The notes under the pieces were generated by a model that saw nothing but the letters and a program-made list of their open reading frames with translations, was not told where the DNA came from and did not search any database. 56,254 nucleotides of DNA from positions 1 to 56,254 of IMG/VR virus record IMGVR_UViG_3300042945_000413; one strand, given 5' to 3'. How positions within the stretch are numbered: the stretch's first letter is position 1; every line of letters begins with the position of its first letter. Shown here piece after piece: positions 1 through 6,885 of the stretch. Both the position numbers and the translations under genes were made by a program. Source of the DNA: a virus.

Positions 1-65
1 ACTGCATGTAAGTATAGGTCTTCATATCTAAATTCTTTTACATCTTTAAATACTGGCTTTAGCAT
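1..65 (-). CDS. Start of an unidentified gene, cut by the window edge
   Basis: An ATG at 65 opens a frame that stays open for 21 codons to the window edge (begins MLKPVFKDVKEFRYEDLYLH). It overlaps the end of the upstream epimerase gene by 20 bases, in line with the overlapping gene style here, and a GGAT lies a few bases before the ATG. Its position after an epimerase and a glycosyltransferase suggests another sugar or surface-modification gene, but the visible part matches no family I can name. Confidence 0.45.
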   Translation of the reverse strand, partial: MLKPVFKDVKEFRYEDLYLHA

Positions 66-951
66 TATAGATCCATTCTAATAGTTCATGTTTTGGTTCC
101 CAGCCAAAATCATTTTTTGCTTTGTTATTATCCGCCAACGTCTCTTTAACTTCACCTGGCCTATCTTCTATGTATTGTACATTATTGCATATAGTTTTGG
201 CAATATCTAATATAGATATATTTTTACCAGTCCCAATATTATATGTTTCTCCAAATATAGATTGATTATTTGAAGTAGCTGCTAATATGTTAGCCTCTAC
301 TGCATCTTTAATATAAGTAAAGTCTCTTTTTTGAGTGCCATCCCCAACTATAGTTAATGGTAAACCCTCTTTGAATTGTTTTAAAAATAGCCCTACTACT
401 GGTGCGTACTGGCCTTTTAATGGATGTCTTTCACCATATACATTAAAATATCTTAAAGAAACAGTCTCTAATCCATATAGGTTAAAATAAACTCTCATTA
501 AATTTTCTCCAAATATTTTAGCTGAAGAATAGGTAGTTAGTGGATCTGGTTTTTGAGATTCAATATTAGGCAATGTATTTTTCTTTCCATATGAAGATGA
601 TGTACTTGAATATATTACACGCTTTACATTATTTGTTTTAGATGCTTCTAAAATATTAAATGTTCCAACAGCATTAGTGTGCATTGATTTTCTTGGACTC
701 TGTATCGCAATTTGAATTCTAGCATCTGAGGCTAGATGAAATACGTAATCTACACCTTTAAACAATGGCTCAATTAAATCATAATCACATATGTCATATT
801 TATAGTTATCTGCTTTGCTATTCCAATAAAATTGTTCATTTGACACAGCACTTTCATTATCTATACATATAACCTCATGTCCTAAATCTATTAATCTATC
901 AACAATATGGGAGCCTATAAATCCAGCACCTCCAGTAACTAATGATTTCAT
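46..951 (-). CDS. NAD-dependent sugar-nucleotide epimerase/dehydratase
   Basis: 301 residues, an extended short-chain dehydrogenase of the UDP-glucose 4-epimerase type. The N-terminal Rossmann motif GGAGFIG is at residues 7-13 and an acidic Asp 31 follows the second strand. The catalytic YxxxK pair is Tyr 141 and Lys 145, preceded by a Ser-rich active-site strand at 115-120; the family motif YFNVYGERHP follows. Such enzymes interconvert NDP-sugars using bound NAD in the cytoplasm. The ATG overlaps the stop of the glycosyltransferase gene (ATGA), so the two are probably translationally coupled. The likely role is to supply a sugar for glycosylating a virion, host-surface or DNA target. The exact substrate cannot be read from the sequence. 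Confidence 0.9.
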   Translation of the reverse strand: MKSLVTGGAGFIGSHIVDRLIDLGHEVICIDNESAVSNEQFYWNSKADNYKYDICDYDLIEPLFKGVDYVFHLASDARIQIAIQSPRKSMHTNAVGTFNILEASKTNNVKRVIYSSTSSSYGKKNTLPNIESQKPDPLTTYSSAKIFGENLMRVYFNLYGLETVSLRYFNVYGERHPLKGQYAPVVGLFLKQFKEGLPLTIVGDGTQKRDFTYIKDAVEANILAATSNNQSIFGETYNIGTGKNISILDIAKTICNNVQYIEDRPGEVKETLADNNKAKNDFGWEPKHELLEWIYNAKASI

Positions 952-2231
952 TTAATTTTCCTAAGCCATAGTTGCCAACCACGATTAATTTCTTCTAGAT
1001 AAGGCTTGTGTACATTTAAAAATGAGTCTATTGCTAGTCTTGGGGCATAGATATCTCCATCTGGATGGGTCCATTCGTAATCATCAAACGCCATAACTCC
1101 GCCAATCTTAAGCAAACCCCAGGATAAAATAGCATCAGACAATACAGTATTTGCTGTATGGTCGCCATCAATATAAATAAAATCATATTGTTTATCTCTA
1201 TTATTAATTAAAAAATCTGTGCTACTAGTTTTATATTTTAATATCTTGTTAAAAAAGGGCTGTATTCTTTCATCAAATTTTTTTTCGACTTCTCCCATTG
1301 TAAATTGCTGTTGAAGTTCGCCAGCATGTTCTAAACTTCCAGCCCAAGTATCTACGCATGTAAGTCTTGCGGAATCCGAAGTAAGAATATTTTCTAACAT
1401 GTAAATTGCACTGTCGCCAGTAAATGACCCTATCTCTAAAAATTCTAGACTATCTTTGCCATTATATTCTCCTAAAATATTTTCAAAATTTGTACTTGCT
1501 TTAACCCCATCAAACCAGTTTGGAAAATTTATTTTTTTATTTGGGTCTATATCGTATTCATGTATATATTTTTCTTGACCTGGCTCTCCTCCCCATTTTT
1601 TTATATAGTGTTCATATATACCTTTAACTTGCAAATCCCAGTCTGTCGCTTCTTTTTTATCTTTTAATGTTGCTGACCCTACGTGTGAAACTCCGCCAAC
1701 ACGATCCATTGGAACATAAGTTATTTCTCTGTCAGTTATTTCTTTAATAACATATCCTTTTGATCTAACTCTTCTATAATAATCATTATCTAACAAATAT
1801 CCATTTTGTTGAAATGGCCAAGCCTCGTCTCCCCATGGACCAATATCTTGAAATGCTTTTGTGTTAAATGCACACAAGACATCATAGTTTGTAAAAATTA
1901 CTCCCCAGTTTTCTGAAATTGTTTCTGCGTACTTTACTAACTCTAAGTCTGTATCGTCATGTACTTCACCATCATTATGCATAAAAGAATAAAAATCAAA
2001 ACTATTGTCTATAGCATATTGTCTCATTATATTTTGAGTTTCTGTAAATGTCATTCTACGTTCTGGATTCCATACCCTAAATTGTGTATTTTCATAAACT
2101 GAATTAGGTATTTCTTTTTCAGAGTTGTTAAAAATAATATACTCATCATAAAGATCTAACTTAATACTTTTTACTGCTTTTTCTAATAAATCAAATCTAT
2201 TTACGACAGGGATAAATATAAATTTTTTCAT
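948..2231 (-). CDS. Glycosyltransferase-methyltransferase fusion
   Basis: 427 residues with two apparent domains. The N-terminal part (about 1-215) looks like a GT-A fold glycosyltransferase: it starts with a strand FIFIPVVNR, has YDEYIIFNN, an acidic metal-binding-like HNDGEVHDD at 85-93, and GPWGDEAWPF. The C-terminal part (about 235-427) is a class I SAM-dependent methyltransferase: LEFLEIGSFTG at 262-272, then CVDTW at 292-296, YDFIYIDGDH at 349-358 and FDDYEW. This pattern fits the Methyltransf_24 (CmcI-like) group. A single protein that adds and methylates a sugar is plausible. Its ATG overlaps the stop of the small HTH gene by 4 bases. Acceptor unknown. Confidence 0.8.
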   Translation of the reverse strand: MKKFIFIPVVNRFDLLEKAVKSIKLDLYDEYIIFNNSEKEIPNSVYENTQFRVWNPERRMTFTETQNIMRQYAIDNSFDFYSFMHNDGEVHDDTDLELVKYAETISENWGVIFTNYDVLCAFNTKAFQDIGPWGDEAWPFQQNGYLLDNDYYRRVRSKGYVIKEITDREITYVPMDRVGGVSHVGSATLKDKKEATDWDLQVKGIYEHYIKKWGGEPGQEKYIHEYDIDPNKKINFPNWFDGVKASTNFENILGEYNGKDSLEFLEIGSFTGDSAIYMLENILTSDSARLTCVDTWAGSLEHAGELQQQFTMGEVEKKFDERIQPFFNKILKYKTSSTDFLINNRDKQYDFIYIDGDHTANTVLSDAILSWGLLKIGGVMAFDDYEWTHPDGDIYAPRLAIDSFLNVHKPYLEEINRGWQLWLRKIK

Positions 2232-2374
2232 CTTTTTTTAATTAATCCAAACTGTTCTAAATACCTTTGTATAGTCATAGCAGAAACATTACATTCTTTT
2301 CCAATTTCAGTAATTGTTTTTTTTTGGACTATGTATCTACGATATAGCCAATCTTTACTTTGATATAATTTCAT
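2228..2374 (-). CDS. Small helix-turn-helix protein
   Basis: 48 residues (MKLYQSKDWLYRRYIVQKKT at the start). It has ATGA overlaps at both ends, with the methyltransferase upstream and the glycosyltransferase downstream, which strongly supports real translation. Residues about 20-45 (TITEIGKECNVSAMTIQRYL) have the form of a DNA-binding helix-turn-helix. The KDWLY-x-x-YI lead-in resembles the short HTH segments often found at the ends of phage HNH endonucleases. It could be a free-standing regulator or a remnant of such a nuclease; no nuclease domain is nearby. Confidence 0.75.
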   Translation of the reverse strand: MKLYQSKDWLYRRYIVQKKTITEIGKECNVSAMTIQRYLEQFGLIKKR

Positions 2375-2991
2375 GGAGCTGCCATTTTATAAAAATGTTT
2401 AAATTGATTATATGGTATAACATTTGGGTCTATCCACCAATCTTCATGCCAGTTTCTTACTACTAGTGCATATCCATATGAATCCAGTATTTCTCTTTGA
2501 GCATCTCTTTCCGAATTTTTTTTAAAATCATTTAGGGCTTCATGCTCATACGTTATAACAGTAAATCTATATTCATTTAATGGAATTTGAATTAATCCAT
2601 GCAATGAACTTGCATTATCTCCTAATTGTTTTGCATTTTTATCAAAACCAGCATCAATATCTATTTGAAGAAAGTCTATTTGATTTGGAAAATTGTTTTC
2701 AACAAAATATTTTTTATAGTCAAATTTTCTTGCATCTTCTAAAAGGCATGGATTTATTCTGACATCAGCATGTAGTAGTTGGTATTTTGGTAATATCTCG
2801 AGGGATAGACCATTCCATTTAAATTCTTTTTCTAAGTAATAGGTATTACTTCCTTCTATTGGATGATTTGCACCTAACTCTACATAATAACCATTTATTT
2901 TTTTATTTAAAATTTTAATTATAAAGTTTTCTTGATCGCTATCTCCATATTCTAAATTAAAGTTATTATTTGTTTGTGTTCTTTCGCTCAT
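2371..2991 (-). CDS. FkbM-type SAM-dependent methyltransferase
   Basis: 206 residues. The SAM-binding motif YYVELGAN is at about 35-42, followed by a second strand ending in LSLEILP. Asp-rich IDFLQIDID at about 104-112 corresponds to the motif after strand 4. This order fits the FkbM family of sugar O-methyltransferases. It overlaps the RuvC-like gene by ATGA and belongs to the glycan-modification end of the operon. A methyl cap on a virion or surface glycan is a reasonable guess; the substrate is not shown. Confidence 0.7.
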   Translation of the reverse strand: MSERTQTNNNFNLEYGDSDQENFIIKILNKKINGYYVELGANHPIEGSNTYYLEKEFKWNGLSLEILPKYQLLHADVRINPCLLEDARKFDYKKYFVENNFPNQIDFLQIDIDAGFDKNAKQLGDNASSLHGLIQIPLNEYRFTVITYEHEALNDFKKNSERDAQREILDSYGYALVVRNWHEDWWIDPNVIPYNQFKHFYKMAAP

Positions 2992-3554
2992 CGTTTAGTT
3001 AACACCTCATTTGAATAATGTGCGATGCCAAATGCATCTGCTACGTCAAAATCTGTTAATAATAATTTATATTTATTATTAAAATAATCTACAGTTCTTT
3101 GTTTACGCATATTTCGTAATTGGTTTTTATACCAAGATTCTGCATAACCAGGATTTTTTAATCTTATTTCAGACTTTTCATCTTTCGTTGGATTTTTGTT
3201 GCCAATGAACGCCTGCCACGAGGATGGGCTAATAGTAATAACCTTAGCGCCAGTAGACATAAGCTCAGCAATAACAACTCCATATACATATGATAATTTT
3301 ATCACAGCATCAGGTGATCTGACAAGGATTGCTCCTTCTACTACGATATAATCTGACTTTAAATTATCTAACATTGCTGCTACTTTAATCTTTGCATCAT
3401 GTATTTTTTCGTATATGTCTGCACCAGATAATTCAATTTTTCCCCATTTTAAAGGAATATTATTTTCCATTAAACAAAACGCAACTGAAGTAGTAGAGGC
3501 ATCTATGCCTAGTACACGATATGCTTTTGTTTTAACTAGGCTAGCTAAGTTCAC
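2988..3554 (-). CDS. RuvC-like Holliday junction resolvase
   Basis: 188 residues with the RNase H-like order of acidic residues of the RuvC family: Asp 18 in LGIDAST, Glu 73 in YIVVEG, and Asp 170/173 in FDVADAFGIAHY. Such enzymes cut four-way junctions during recombination and packaging. The start is taken as a GTG at 3554, overlapping the zinc-finger gene by 14 bases; no ATG is placed to keep the first beta strand. It sits in the recombination block next to the Cas4-like nuclease and RecA, which supports the role. Confidence 0.8.
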   Translation of the reverse strand: MNLASLVKTKAYRVLGIDASTTSVAFCLMENNIPLKWGKIELSGADIYEKIHDAKIKVAAMLDNLKSDYIVVEGAILVRSPDAVIKLSYVYGVVIAELMSTGAKVITISPSSWQAFIGNKNPTKDEKSEIRLKNPGYAESWYKNQLRNMRKQRTVDYFNNKYKLLLTDFDVADAFGIAHYSNEVLTKR

Positions 3555-3819
3555 CTAATATACCCCATATCATTTTTTTACTTTCATATGTTATATTTTT
3601 TTCACATGTAGCACAAATATCATTTTGATTATATCTACTTAGTTTTGTTTTACAATGTTTACAAGATCTAACCGCACCATTTTTAATAGCTTTTTTTTCG
3701 TAATATTTTTCCATAATTCTTTTGTTGGTTGCAATCCTGCAGCATTCATCAGTACAATATTTTTGATTATGTGTTTTTGGATTGAAGTCTTTATTACATT
3801 CTTTATTTAAACAGATCAT
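3541..3819 (-). CDS. Small protein with two zinc-binding motifs
   Basis: 92 residues. Two cysteine sets are visible: Cys 3, Cys 8, Cys 22, Cys 26 (with Asn-Gln-Lys-Tyr before Cys 22, as in several short zinc fingers) and Cys 53, Cys 56, Cys 69, Cys 72. The two sets are joined by a basic helix-like stretch. It probably binds nucleic acid, but no function can be assigned. ATGA overlap with the nuclease upstream. Confidence 0.75.
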   Translation of the reverse strand: MICLNKECNKDFNPKTHNQKYCTDECCRIATNKRIMEKYYEKKAIKNGAVRSCKHCKTKLSRYNQNDICATCEKNITYESKKMIWGILGELS

Positions 3820-4601
3820 ATTTTAGGAACCTCATATTGATCTATCTGTACTGTTCCTATTAGGCCTGAGTAACATTCCTTTTTAATTGGACAATAGGTA
3901 CAAGGCATTTTAGATTTAGATGATCCCTTTGGGCGCATTGGTAGGTCTCCGTCTTTAAAATTATCCCAAACCTCACGCATCCATAAAAAAGTATCTTCAA
4001 TAATTTTAGTATTTTTTTCATTCATTGAAACTGGTATTACTATAAGCTCTTGGGTGTTTTTGTTTTCATACAAAAAGAATCCTTCTTTAGCATTTTTTAA
4101 TTTCATATAAGTTAACAGTTGAAGCAAATGATTTGCAGTCGGCTTCATCTCTGATTGTCTTCCATCCCAAACCTCTTGTTTGGCAGTTTTAATTTCACCA
4201 ATTACTGTTTCATTATCGTATTCCATAATTAAATCTATAAAGCCACGGATTGGAGGATATTCATTTACTATCTCTTCTTCTTCCGCTCTCCATTCTGGCA
4301 TTGTTTTAATTAAATTTTGTAGTCTTTCATGGGCTTGCGTACCTTGTGCCATGTTGGCAACTGCAACAGCATCGTTGTCGTCAATAAACATTGCGCCAGA
4401 AAAAGCCATGTACCAATATCTTGGGCAAGTTCCATGACCATACCCTAAAGAACTTGGACTAAAAGACTTCTTTGTCATTTCTCCATCAGCACGTTTTGTA
4501 TTTCTATATGATTCATCAAGCAATTGTGCAAATCGTTCTGGGTCAAAATGCTTTCCCGTATGTTTTTTAAATTTAAGATTTTTTACTATATCTCTACCCA
4601 T
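3816..4601 (-). CDS. Cas4-like PD-(D/E)XK exonuclease with Fe-S cysteines
   Basis: 261 residues of the RecB/Cas4 nuclease group. His 91 (TQAHERL), Asp 123 (GFIDLI) and Glu 136-x-Lys 138 (GEIKTA) give the PD-(D/E)XK site, followed by a QLLTYM helix as in RecB. Cys 59 (GTCPRYW) and the C-terminal set Cys 234, Cys 237, Cys 243 (CTYCPIKKEC) match the Fe-S cluster ligands of Cas4 and AddB nucleases. The likely role is end resection for phage recombination along with RecA and RuvC. No CRISPR array or Cas1/Cas2 is in the window, so an adaptation role is not supported. The start makes a TAATG junction with the gene before it. Confidence 0.85.
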   Translation of the reverse strand: MGRDIVKNLKFKKHTGKHFDPERFAQLLDESYRNTKRADGEMTKKSFSPSSLGYGHGTCPRYWYMAFSGAMFIDDNDAVAVANMAQGTQAHERLQNLIKTMPEWRAEEEEIVNEYPPIRGFIDLIMEYDNETVIGEIKTAKQEVWDGRQSEMKPTANHLLQLLTYMKLKNAKEGFFLYENKNTQELIVIPVSMNEKNTKIIEDTFLWMREVWDNFKDGDLPMRPKGSSKSKMPCTYCPIKKECYSGLIGTVQIDQYEVPKI

Positions 4602-4936
4602 TATGAGCTATACCTAACGACATACTTAAGTGCATCTACAAGTTTGTCTATAGACTCTTTTGCTGAATAATAAATATTTTTCTTATTGTTATTTACAGTT
4701 CCTGCTTTATCTTTTGCAATAGTAGAATATACTGACGCCATCATAGAAAATTTAGTTGACATAGCTTGAAGCTCTATAATTAAATATGGTGCTTTAGCAG
4801 ATGGAACATCTGGGTTCATTAATAACTTTACTACAATAGCCAACGCTTTATCTAACTGTTCATCATTCATGTACTCATGAAGATCGTTAAACTCAGTAAT
4901 AGAATTAATTAACTCTAATGTATTTTTATCTTCCAC
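4601..4936 (-). CDS. Conserved-looking helical protein, unknown function
   Basis: 111 residues, mostly helical by composition, with no recognised motif. It uses a GTG start that shares its G with the TAG stop of the preceding 41-residue gene. Its stop overlaps the ATG of the Cas4-like nuclease, so it may be an accessory subunit of that nuclease or of the recombination complex. That is inference from position only. Confidence 0.7.
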   Translation of the reverse strand: MEDKNTLELINSITEFNDLHEYMNDEQLDKALAIVVKLLMNPDVPSAKAPYLIIELQAMSTKFSMMASVYSTIAKDKAGTVNNNKKNIYYSAKESIDKLVDALKYVVRYSS

Positions 4937-5061
4937 TATTTATCCTTTTTTACTTTATATGGACCAAGATCGGCTTTAATAGTGCCATCTTTTCTAAGTC
5001 TTATAATTCTACCATTTTTAATAATTGTTTTATTAAAAGGTATTTTATTATTGCTTCCCAT
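4936..5061 (-). CDS. 41-residue basic protein, unknown function
   Basis: A short frame (MGSNNKIPFNKTIIKNGRII at its start) rich in Lys and Arg, with a predicted strand-turn-strand pattern. It overlaps the upstream gene by 14 bases and ends in a TAGTG junction with the gene after it, which is the main evidence that it is translated. It fills an otherwise empty gap in the recombination operon. The function is unknown. Confidence 0.6.
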   Translation of the reverse strand: MGSNNKIPFNKTIIKNGRIIRLRKDGTIKADLGPYKVKKDK

Positions 5062-5362
5062 TTTTATCCTCCCAGCATTCTACTAATTGTTCTAGCAAAG
5101 CCCATTCAATTACTGCTAGCCTGATTTTGCTACTAGATGGGCCAAGGATGAGTTTGAGTACTGGATTCTTATCCCTACTAACTTTAAAAGTATCTGTACA
5201 TATCTTAGCCCAAATACTTTTTGAAATAGAGATTGATTTTTCGTACTCTTTATAATCCACCACAAAATTTTTCCATTGAGCGTCACCTTTTTGATAATCA
5301 CCACGTCCACTATTTTTTTGTTGTCTTGCGCCATCTCTTTTAGCCTCTGATCTTTCCGACAT
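5048..5362 (-). CDS. Unidentified protein of the recombination operon
   Basis: 104 residues. The first 25 or so are charged and probably disordered (SERSEAKRDGARQQK). The rest is a compact alpha/beta domain with DKNPVLKLILG near the middle and a long C-terminal helix. The start follows a TAATG junction with the zinc-ribbon gene. I do not recognise the family. Its place between RecA and the Cas4-like nuclease hints at a role in DNA processing. Confidence 0.7.
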   Translation of the reverse strand: MSERSEAKRDGARQQKNSGRGDYQKGDAQWKNFVVDYKEYEKSISISKSIWAKICTDTFKVSRDKNPVLKLILGPSSSKIRLAVIEWALLEQLVECWEDKNGKQ

Positions 5363-5553
5363 TAGCCATTAACCTTAAATTGATTGTCATGTCCATCTGG
5401 ACATTTCCAAGAAATAGTAAATGTTGCTGGATCCCAAAATGCTTTTTCTGCATCTTTATCACACTTAGAACATGGCTTTGTTCCAGGTATTTCTTCAACT
5501 CCGTTTTTTTGTAAAATTTCAGGTTTATCAAAAAACTCTTTAAGATTTGGCAT
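5362..5553 (-). CDS. Small zinc-ribbon protein
   Basis: 63 residues. A CSKC motif near residue 29 and a CPDGH motif near residue 51, separated by about 20 residues with a Trp-Lys strand before the second pair, suggest a single zinc ribbon with C-x2-C and C-x3-H ligands. The ATG lies inside the last codons of recA (14-base overlap), so it is coupled to RecA. No further function can be given. Confidence 0.7.
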   Translation of the reverse strand: MPNLKEFFDKPEILQKNGVEEIPGTKPCSKCDKDAEKAFWDPATFTISWKCPDGHDNQFKVNG

Positions 5554-6544
5554 CTATATCCTTAACTAGTTTATCAACAACCTTTGGATTTTCTTTTAAA
5601 TACGCAACTGCTTTAGCACGACCTTGAAATCTTTCTCCATTAACTGTATACCAAGCGCCACCTTTTTCTACAATGCCACACATTTCTGCAACATCTAAAG
5701 ATTCTCCTACTTGATCTACTCCTAAAGTTTCTCCTTGGTAATAAAAATCATATTGTCCAGACAAATTTGGCGGACCAAGTTTATTATAATCAATAATCCA
5801 ATTAACTGGTCTTCCAACTCTTTGTTCAATAACTTTATCTCCAACTTTGACGCCGTCTTTAATAGCGTTAGCCTCAGCTTCAGAAGACCAAAGCTTAATA
5901 ACAGTAGAAGAAAAGAATTTTACTGCCATTCCTCCTGTTGGTATATGTGAAGCATGCATGGATCCAAATTGATTTCTTTGTTGAGAAATTAAAACAAGTA
6001 ATGTATTTTTATTAGCATAATTTAACATCTTAACTGCATGTGTCATATCTTTTGCTTCTGCGCCTATTTGTTTTGTATCCTGCAAATCTTTTAATTCATT
6101 TCCATCTTTTTCAAAATAAATTGCTGGCAGCAATGCTGATATGGAGTCCACAACAATAATATCAACTTCTGCTTCCATTAATTTTGTTGCAACATCTACC
6201 ATATCATTTACCGTTTTTGCGGATGAGTATATTAATTTAGATGAGTCTACTCCAAGTTTTTCTGCCCACGACTGGTCATATGATGCTTCTGCGTCAATCC
6301 AAGCACAAGACTTGCCTTCTTTTTGAGCCATAGCAATCATTTGTAAACAAAACGAAGATTTACCAGCAGACTTATTGCCCCAAACCAATACCTGTCTGCC
6401 AAAACCTAGTCCACCTTTTAACGCCATATTAAGACCAATGCTTGGTGTTAGTTGTTTTTCTACTTTTATATCTTGTGCTGACTGTACTCTTGCTCTTGTT
6501 TTTGGATCTAATTTTGATAATATATCATCTATTAAAATTGTCAT
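5540..6544 (-). CDS. recA: RecA recombinase
   Basis: 334 residues, close to the bacterial RecA length. The Walker A motif GNKSAGKS is at 56-63, the Walker B strand IIVVDSISALLP at 129-140, and the loop 1/loop 2 region with ISQQRNQFGSMH and IPTGGMAVKFF follows. It forms nucleoprotein filaments on single-stranded DNA and pairs homologous strands. It is surrounded by the Cas4-like nuclease, the RuvC-like resolvase, SSB and the polymerase, so this phage carries a nearly complete recombination set. An extended -10 promoter motif lies about 25 bases before its ATG, and AGAAG serves as a ribosome site. Confidence 0.95.
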   Translation of the reverse strand: MTILIDDILSKLDPKTRARVQSAQDIKVEKQLTPSIGLNMALKGGLGFGRQVLVWGNKSAGKSSFCLQMIAMAQKEGKSCAWIDAEASYDQSWAEKLGVDSSKLIYSSAKTVNDMVDVATKLMEAEVDIIVVDSISALLPAIYFEKDGNELKDLQDTKQIGAEAKDMTHAVKMLNYANKNTLLVLISQQRNQFGSMHASHIPTGGMAVKFFSSTVIKLWSSEAEANAIKDGVKVGDKVIEQRVGRPVNWIIDYNKLGPPNLSGQYDFYYQGETLGVDQVGESLDVAEMCGIVEKGGAWYTVNGERFQGRAKAVAYLKENPKVVDKLVKDIDAKS

Positions 6545-6671
6545 TGATCTTCTCTCTACGTATACTTATTATATCATTAAAATAAGGATTTACTTCTTTA
6601 TAGCAAAAGTCATTTGATCTATTATTTAAAATAGGAGTCAAAGGATCATCAATTTGATTCTGTAGCAACAT
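6525..6671 (-). CDS. Possible 48-residue protein between the small acidic gene and recA
   Basis: An ATG at 6671 opens a 48-codon frame across the 104-base gap before recA, overlapping the gene before it by 23 bases and recA by 20. The translation (for example NDFCYKEVNPYFNDIISIRR) has protein-like composition and the overlaps resemble others in this operon. Against it, the ribosome site is poor and the frame contains the candidate recA promoter. Confidence 0.4.
   Translation of the reverse strand: MLLQNQIDDPLTPILNNRSNDFCYKEVNPYFNDIISIRREKINDNFNR
6568..6577 (-). promoter_or_regulatory. Extended -10 promoter motif before recA
   Basis: ATGATATAAT on the minus strand (TG-n-TATAAT). The -35 region at 17-base spacing (GAAGTA) is poor, as is common for extended -10 promoters. 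The same motif recurs at 11138, 24004, 40068 and 51522 with one base varied. Confidence 0.45.
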
Positions 6672-6885
6672 CCTGATTATCAGTCGGTTGTTCAATTTTC
6701 TCCTTTAATTGAAATACAAATTCTTTTGTTTCTTCATTGTATTCAACATTTAAACCCTTTTCTTCATTACCAGCATTAATAAAAACATCAATTGGCACAT
6801 TAACTACTTTTTGATTTTCTAAAATAGCTAATAAAATTTTTGTAATATTCATAGATTGAAATATTTCATTTGGATTTTGTGTCAT
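6649..6885 (-). CDS. Small acidic protein, unknown function
   Basis: 78 residues, acidic, with a helical first part, a strand pair around VEYNEETKEFVFQL and a disordered Gln/Asp/Glu-rich tail. It starts in an ATGA overlap with the polymerase gene. No family recognised. A replisome accessory role is possible only by position. Confidence 0.7.
   Translation of the reverse strand: MTQNPNEIFQSMNITKILLAILENQKVVNVPIDVFINAGNEEKGLNVEYNEETKEFVFQLKEKIEQPTDNQDVATESN

Noticed and set aside
4180-4437. Plus-strand frames inside minus-strand genes, such as this one in the nuclease gene
   Set aside because: They lie fully opposite well-supported genes, have no motifs, and no plus-strand promoter or gene chain supports them.
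3816-4601. CRISPR-Cas adaptation gene cas4
   Set aside because: No repeats, Cas1 or Cas2 are in the window. The RecA/RuvC context favours phage recombination.
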